Assembly (NCBI RefSeq): GCF_000373565.1
Contig: NZ_KB891820.1
Location: 248,001-312,000, forward strand
Length of the DNA: 64,000 nucleotides
Source of the DNA: Streptomyces sp. HmicA12
GTDB taxonomy: Bacteria > Actinomycetota > Actinomycetes > Streptomycetales > Streptomycetaceae
Reading direction: 5' to 3'
Part shown: in pieces, positions 61,549 through 64,000 of the stretch
Layout of the letters: every line of letters begins with the position of its first letter
How positions within the stretch are numbered: the stretch's first letter is position 1
Program-made: the position numbers and the translations under genes
The notes under the pieces: generated by a model
Databases searched by the model: none
Told to the model about the DNA's origin: nothing
What the model saw: the letters and a program-made list of their open reading frames with translations, nothing else

Positions 61549-62157
61549 TTGTTGTCTGTGGGCTTGACCGGGGGAATCGGTTCGGGCAAGAGCGAGGTGT
61601 CGAGGCTCCTCGTGGAGCGCGGCGCCGTCCTGATCGACGCGGACCGCATCGCCCGCGAGGTCGTCGAGCCCGGTACGCCGGGGCTCGCGGCCGTCGCCGA
61701 GGCGTTCGGGGACGACATCCTCGCGGCCGACGGCACGCTCGACCGCCCGAAGCTCGGGTCGATCGTCTTCGCGGACCCCGACAGACTGGCCGCCCTCAAC
61801 AAGATCGTGCATCCGCTGGTCGGGGCCCGCTCCGCGGAACTGGAGGCGTCGGCAGGACCGGACTCGGTGGTGGTGCACGACGTGCCGCTGCTCGCCGAGA
61901 ACGCGCTCGCCCCGCTCTACGACCTCGTGATCGTCGTCGACGCGAGCGCCGAGACCCAGCTCGACCGGCTGACCCGGCTGCGCGGCATGACCGAGCAGGA
62001 CGCGCGGGCCCGGATGGCCGCGCAGGCCACCCGCGAGAAGCGGCTCGCCATCGCCGACGTCGTGATCGACAACGACGTACCCCTGGAGAAGCTGACGGAG
62101 CGGGTCGACGCGGTCTGGGACGACCTGGTGCGCCGGGCGCGCACCGCGTCGCGGTGA
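61549..62157 (+). CDS. coaE: Dephospho-CoA kinase
   Basis: A 202-residue kinase with P-loop GLTGGIGSGKSE, DADRIAREVVE, LIVHPLVG-type adenine region (LNKIVHPLVGARS), and DVVIDNDVPLEKL near the C-terminus. It makes CoA from dephospho-CoA and ATP, the last step of CoA synthesis. I choose the TTG at 61549 because GGGAGG (61536-61541) is 7 nt upstream and the encoded MLSVGLTGG matches known family starts. An in-frame GTG at 61468 would produce a 229-residue form carrying a second P-loop-like segment. It overlaps the next gene by GTGA. Confidence 0.93.
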   Translation: MLSVGLTGGIGSGKSEVSRLLVERGAVLIDADRIAREVVEPGTPGLAAVAEAFGDDILAADGTLDRPKLGSIVFADPDRLAALNKIVHPLVGARSAELEASAGPDSVVVHDVPLLAENALAPLYDLVIVVDASAETQLDRLTRLRGMTEQDARARMAAQATREKRLAIADVVIDNDVPLEKLTERVDAVWDDLVRRARTASR

Positions 62158-62537
62158 TCGTCCTCGCCGCCTGCACCGCGATCGGCGGACTCGTCGCACT
62201 GCTCGCGGGGGCGTACGGACTGCAGCGCACCCGCCGGGTCCGCGCGGCGGGCAATGTGGCGGAGGCCCTGGTCAAACCGCCGCAGCCCGGCTCCGACCGG
62301 CCGCTGCTCCAGTTCGTGATCGGCGACGGGCGGGTCATAGAGGTCGTCTCCCCGGTGCCGCCCAGCAAGCGGCGACCGCTGCCCGCCGGCGGGGTCGTCA
62401 GTGTCGCCTACGACGTCGAGGACCCACGCGAGACCGTCGTGCTCGGCGGGGAACGGCCCGACGTGGACCGGGGGTTCATGATCGCGGGTGCGGTTCTCGT
62501 GCTCGCCGGCATGGTGCTCGCGGTGTCGCTGAGCTGA
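62154..62537 (+). CDS. DUF3592-like small membrane protein
   Basis: A 127-residue protein with two membrane segments, near residues 2-22 and 107-126. Between them is a short soluble strand region (LLQFVIGDGRVIEVVSP; VSVAYDVEDPRETVVLGG). The layout fits DUF3592. The GTG start overlaps the coaE stop, so it is translationally coupled. The function is unknown. Confidence 0.8.
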   Translation: MIVLAACTAIGGLVALLAGAYGLQRTRRVRAAGNVAEALVKPPQPGSDRPLLQFVIGDGRVIEVVSPVPPSKRRPLPAGGVVSVAYDVEDPRETVVLGGERPDVDRGFMIAGAVLVLAGMVLAVSLS

Positions 62538-62619
62538 GTGTCCGCGCGGGGCCGGGCGGGCAGGAATAGGCCCTACGGGCCACGGCGTTGACGTGGTCGA
62601 CACCGGAAGGGAGTACACC

Positions 62620-62982
62620 GTGTCCGACGCCACCCCGGAGACGCACGTCATCGACTACCGCGCCGCCGAGCAGCTGCTCGCCGCGCGCGATCCTCAGGGT
62701 GCGGTGAAGCTCCTCGACGAGGTGATCGCCGCGTATCCGGAGAACACGGCCGCGCGGCTGCTCCGCGCACGGGCGTTCTTCGCCGCCGCTCAACTCCGCG
62801 CCGCCGAGCTGGAGTTCTCCATCGTGCTGGAGCGGGAGCCGGACAACGCGTTCGCGCACTTCGCGCTGGCGCGGACCTATCAGCGCTGGTCCCGGCCGCA
62901 GCAGGCCCGGCGGCACTTCCGGCTCGCCGCGGCGCTCGACCCGCAGCCCGAGTATGTGGCCGCCGCCCGATTCGAGGACTGA
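62620..62982 (+). CDS. Tetratricopeptide repeat protein
   Basis: A 120-residue protein with about three TPR units (AEQLLAARDPQGAVKLLDEVI, ARLLRARAFFAAAQLRAAELE, AHFALARTYQRWSRPQQARR). TPRs mediate protein-protein contacts. GGAAGGGAG precedes the GTG at 62620 by 6 nt. No signal peptide is visible. The partner is unknown. Confidence 0.85.
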   Translation: MSDATPETHVIDYRAAEQLLAARDPQGAVKLLDEVIAAYPENTAARLLRARAFFAAAQLRAAELEFSIVLEREPDNAFAHFALARTYQRWSRPQQARRHFRLAAALDPQPEYVAAARFED

Positions 62983-62992
62983 CCCGCCTCGC

Positions 62993-63265
62993 TCACGGGG
63001 CGCTCCTTCTGTACGGCGGGACGTCGCGGCCCGGCTGGTAGTGCGGGCCCTGGCGGATGTGGCGGGTGATCATGAAGAGGTCGATCGTCGTCAGCAGCCA
63101 GAGGGCTCCGCAGGCCAGTGCCCAGCCGGGGCGGTGGGCGAAGAGGAACGCGATCGTGCCAGCCGTCGTCCAGAACAGGCCGAACAGCGCCAGGCCGAGC
63201 CGCAGCCGCAGCGGGCTGCGGGCGGTGACCGGTTCGTCACCGGTACGGATCAGGTGGTGCGGCAT
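62993..63265 (-). CDS. Small membrane protein, possibly DUF6343 family
   Basis: A 90-residue protein with the segment TARSPLRLRLGLALFGLFWTT, two hydrophobic segments (about 20-45 and 50-65) and a polar Pro-rich C-terminus. I associate the pattern with DUF6343 but cannot verify this. GGAGG (63274-63278) lies 8 nt before the ATG at 63265, and a perfect 24-bp inverted repeat starts over that site. It is convergent with the TPR gene. Confidence 0.7.
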   Translation of the reverse strand: MPHHLIRTGDEPVTARSPLRLRLGLALFGLFWTTAGTIAFLFAHRPGWALACGALWLLTTIDLFMITRHIRQGPHYQPGRDVPPYRRSAP

Positions 63266-63276
63266 GGCCGTCACCT

Positions 63277-63337
63277 CCGCGCGCGAAAGAGGCACCCTGG
63301 TGGTTTCCCGCTTCCAGGGTGCCTCTTTCGCGCGCGG
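63277..63337. repeat. Perfect 24-bp inverted repeat at the 5' end of the small membrane protein gene
   Basis: 63277-63300 is the exact reverse complement of 63314-63337, with a 13-nt loop. The left arm overlaps the Shine-Dalgarno sequence of the downstream gene, so mRNA structure could hide the ribosome site. It could also terminate the upstream minus-strand gene. No T-tract is seen. Confidence 0.85.
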
Positions 63338-63348
63338 ATTTCTCCTGT

Positions 63349-63417
63349 GGAGTGCGCCTTTACGGAGTGTGCTTTTACGGAGTGGGCATTTACGGCGTGT
63401 GCTTTTACGGAGTGGGC
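63349..63417. repeat. 15-bp tandem repeat
   Basis: About 4.6 units of consensus GGAGTGTGCTTTTAC. Units lie at 63349, 63364, 63379, 63394 and a partial one at 63409. The stop codon of the adjacent minus-strand gene (63405-63407) lies in the fourth unit. The unit length of 15 preserves frame, so copies would put TAA in frame each time. Confidence 0.9.
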
Positions 63418-64000
63418 AGTGAGCGGCAGGGCGCGCCGCCGCACACGTCCGTCACGACGCCCGTTCTGAGGAACGTCGCCTTCTGCTGCCGGGCCGCCGC
63501 GGTGGAGCGCGGATCGGAGTGCGGGTCCTCGCCGTACTCGGGTTCCGTGGGCGGGGTGTTCGTCAGCGGCGGTGTCGGGGTGCCGCTGTCCCAGACGACC
63601 ATGGCCGAGCCGTCGTCGTAGGGCAGCTCTCCCGCGCGGCGGATGCCCCAGTACGGGACCCGGTCGGGGCTGCGGCCGGGTGCCAGGGCGGGGGTGACCA
63701 GGCGGGCGCCCAGCGTGCGGGCCTCCACGTCGGCGGCGGCGTTCGCGACCTGGTGGTCGCCGTACGCGACGTGCATCAGGACGCGGTCGCCGCTGCCGGC
63801 CAGGGTCTGCGCGTAGCCGTTCGTCTCGCCGCGGTCCCACACCATCTGATACAGCGCGAGGACGATCTGCTGGCGCAGCCGGTCCGGGTACGCCACGTCG
63901 AGGACCTGCTGGAACGGGGCGAAGTCGGCGCTGCGGTTGAGCAGCAGGCCGTAGTTCATGCCGGTCACGCCGAGCACCCCGCGCCTGACGTCCTTCGAGG
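63405..64000 (-). CDS. Secreted-type protein, 3' part only, function unclear
   Basis: The frame is open to the window edge, so only about the last 197 residues are seen; the start lies outside. Sequence includes MNYGLLLNRSADFAPFQQVL and DRVLMHVAYGDHQVANAAAD, with a Pro/Thr/Asp-rich stretch near the C-terminus and a Cys pair in DVCGGAPCRSLP. I recall similar long, probably exported Streptomyces proteins, possibly hydrolase-like, but I cannot name the family. The last codons run into a 15-bp tandem repeat. Confidence 0.65.
   Translation of the reverse strand, partial: SKDVRRGVLGVTGMNYGLLLNRSADFAPFQQVLDVAYPDRLRQQIVLALYQMVWDRGETNGYAQTLAGSGDRVLMHVAYGDHQVANAAADVEARTLGARLVTPALAPGRSPDRVPYWGIRRAGELPYDDGSAMVVWDSGTPTPPLTNTPPTEPEYGEDPHSDPRSTAAARQQKATFLRTGVVTDVCGGAPCRSLPTP

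Noticed and set aside
61000..63000. cas genes near the CRISPR-like unit
   Set aside because: None of the neighbouring proteins resembles Cas1, Cas2, Cas3 or Cascade subunits.

Overview
This 64 kb window is chromosomal DNA from an actinomycete, almost certainly a Streptomyces. The evidence is very high G+C with strong third-position bias, GTG and TTG starts, GTGA/ATGA start-stop overlaps, twin-arginine signal peptides, and a conserved core block (pyruvate kinase, ANTAR response regulator, liv ABC transporter, polA, rpsA, PAC2 protein, coaE). Calls are my reading of the sequence and of recalled protein families. No database search was run.

Layout. 1-2905: the 3' end of a thiolase gene, then a cold-shock gene with a hairpin/U-tract leader and a DEAD-box RNA helicase. 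2941-4961: an SDR and a Tat-exported tyrosine phosphatase. 4990-10314: a divergent module (echA20, ipdA, ipdB and ipdC-like genes on minus, two SDR genes on plus) with the gene content and divergent arrangement of the mycobacterial steroid C/D-ring degradation locus. 10315-15541: a 999-residue LuxR-family ATPase regulator carrying in-frame copies of a dispersed repeat, an unknown 358-residue protein and a zinc metallopeptidase. 15718-18509: a GH35 beta-galactosidase and a divergent AraC regulator. 18516-27297: chorismate mutase, aminopeptidase N, a PLP decarboxylase/N-hydroxylase pair of siderophore type, a 5'-nucleotidase and a SIMPL protein. 27474-32020: pyruvate kinase, an alkylsulfatase-like enzyme, a LAGLIDADG homing-endonuclease-like gene and a tRNA with anticodon CAA. 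32127-38547: pdtaR-like regulator, then livFGMHJ. 38955-55281: membrane and secreted proteins, an FdhF-like molybdoenzyme, polA, a beta-lactamase-fold serine hydrolase, a lytic transglycosylase, a 44-residue small protein, DUF3068 and HrpB. 55317-64000: methyltransferase, rpsA, amine oxidase, PAC2, coaE, TPR and a truncated secreted-protein gene.

The most unusual structure is at 61439-61590, upstream of coaE. Two degenerate type I-E-like CRISPR repeats (period 62) flank one 33-nt spacer-like segment. That segment encodes the first P-loop residues of CoaE (VGLTGGIGVGK), sits in frame with the real coaE start, and is 24/33 identical to it. The two repeat stems differ by a compensatory base pair. 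No cas gene lies in the window. This could be a crRNA-like autoregulator, a self-derived spacer or a partial gene duplication.

Other points of interest are the LAGLIDADG gene next to a class I tRNA with a leucine anticodon whose leader and trailer can pair, a siderophore-type gene pair with no assembly genes beside it, a dispersed repeat family with an identical 20-nt core at four sites, a perfect 24-bp inverted repeat over a ribosome binding site, and several tail-to-tail gene overlaps of up to 104 bp.
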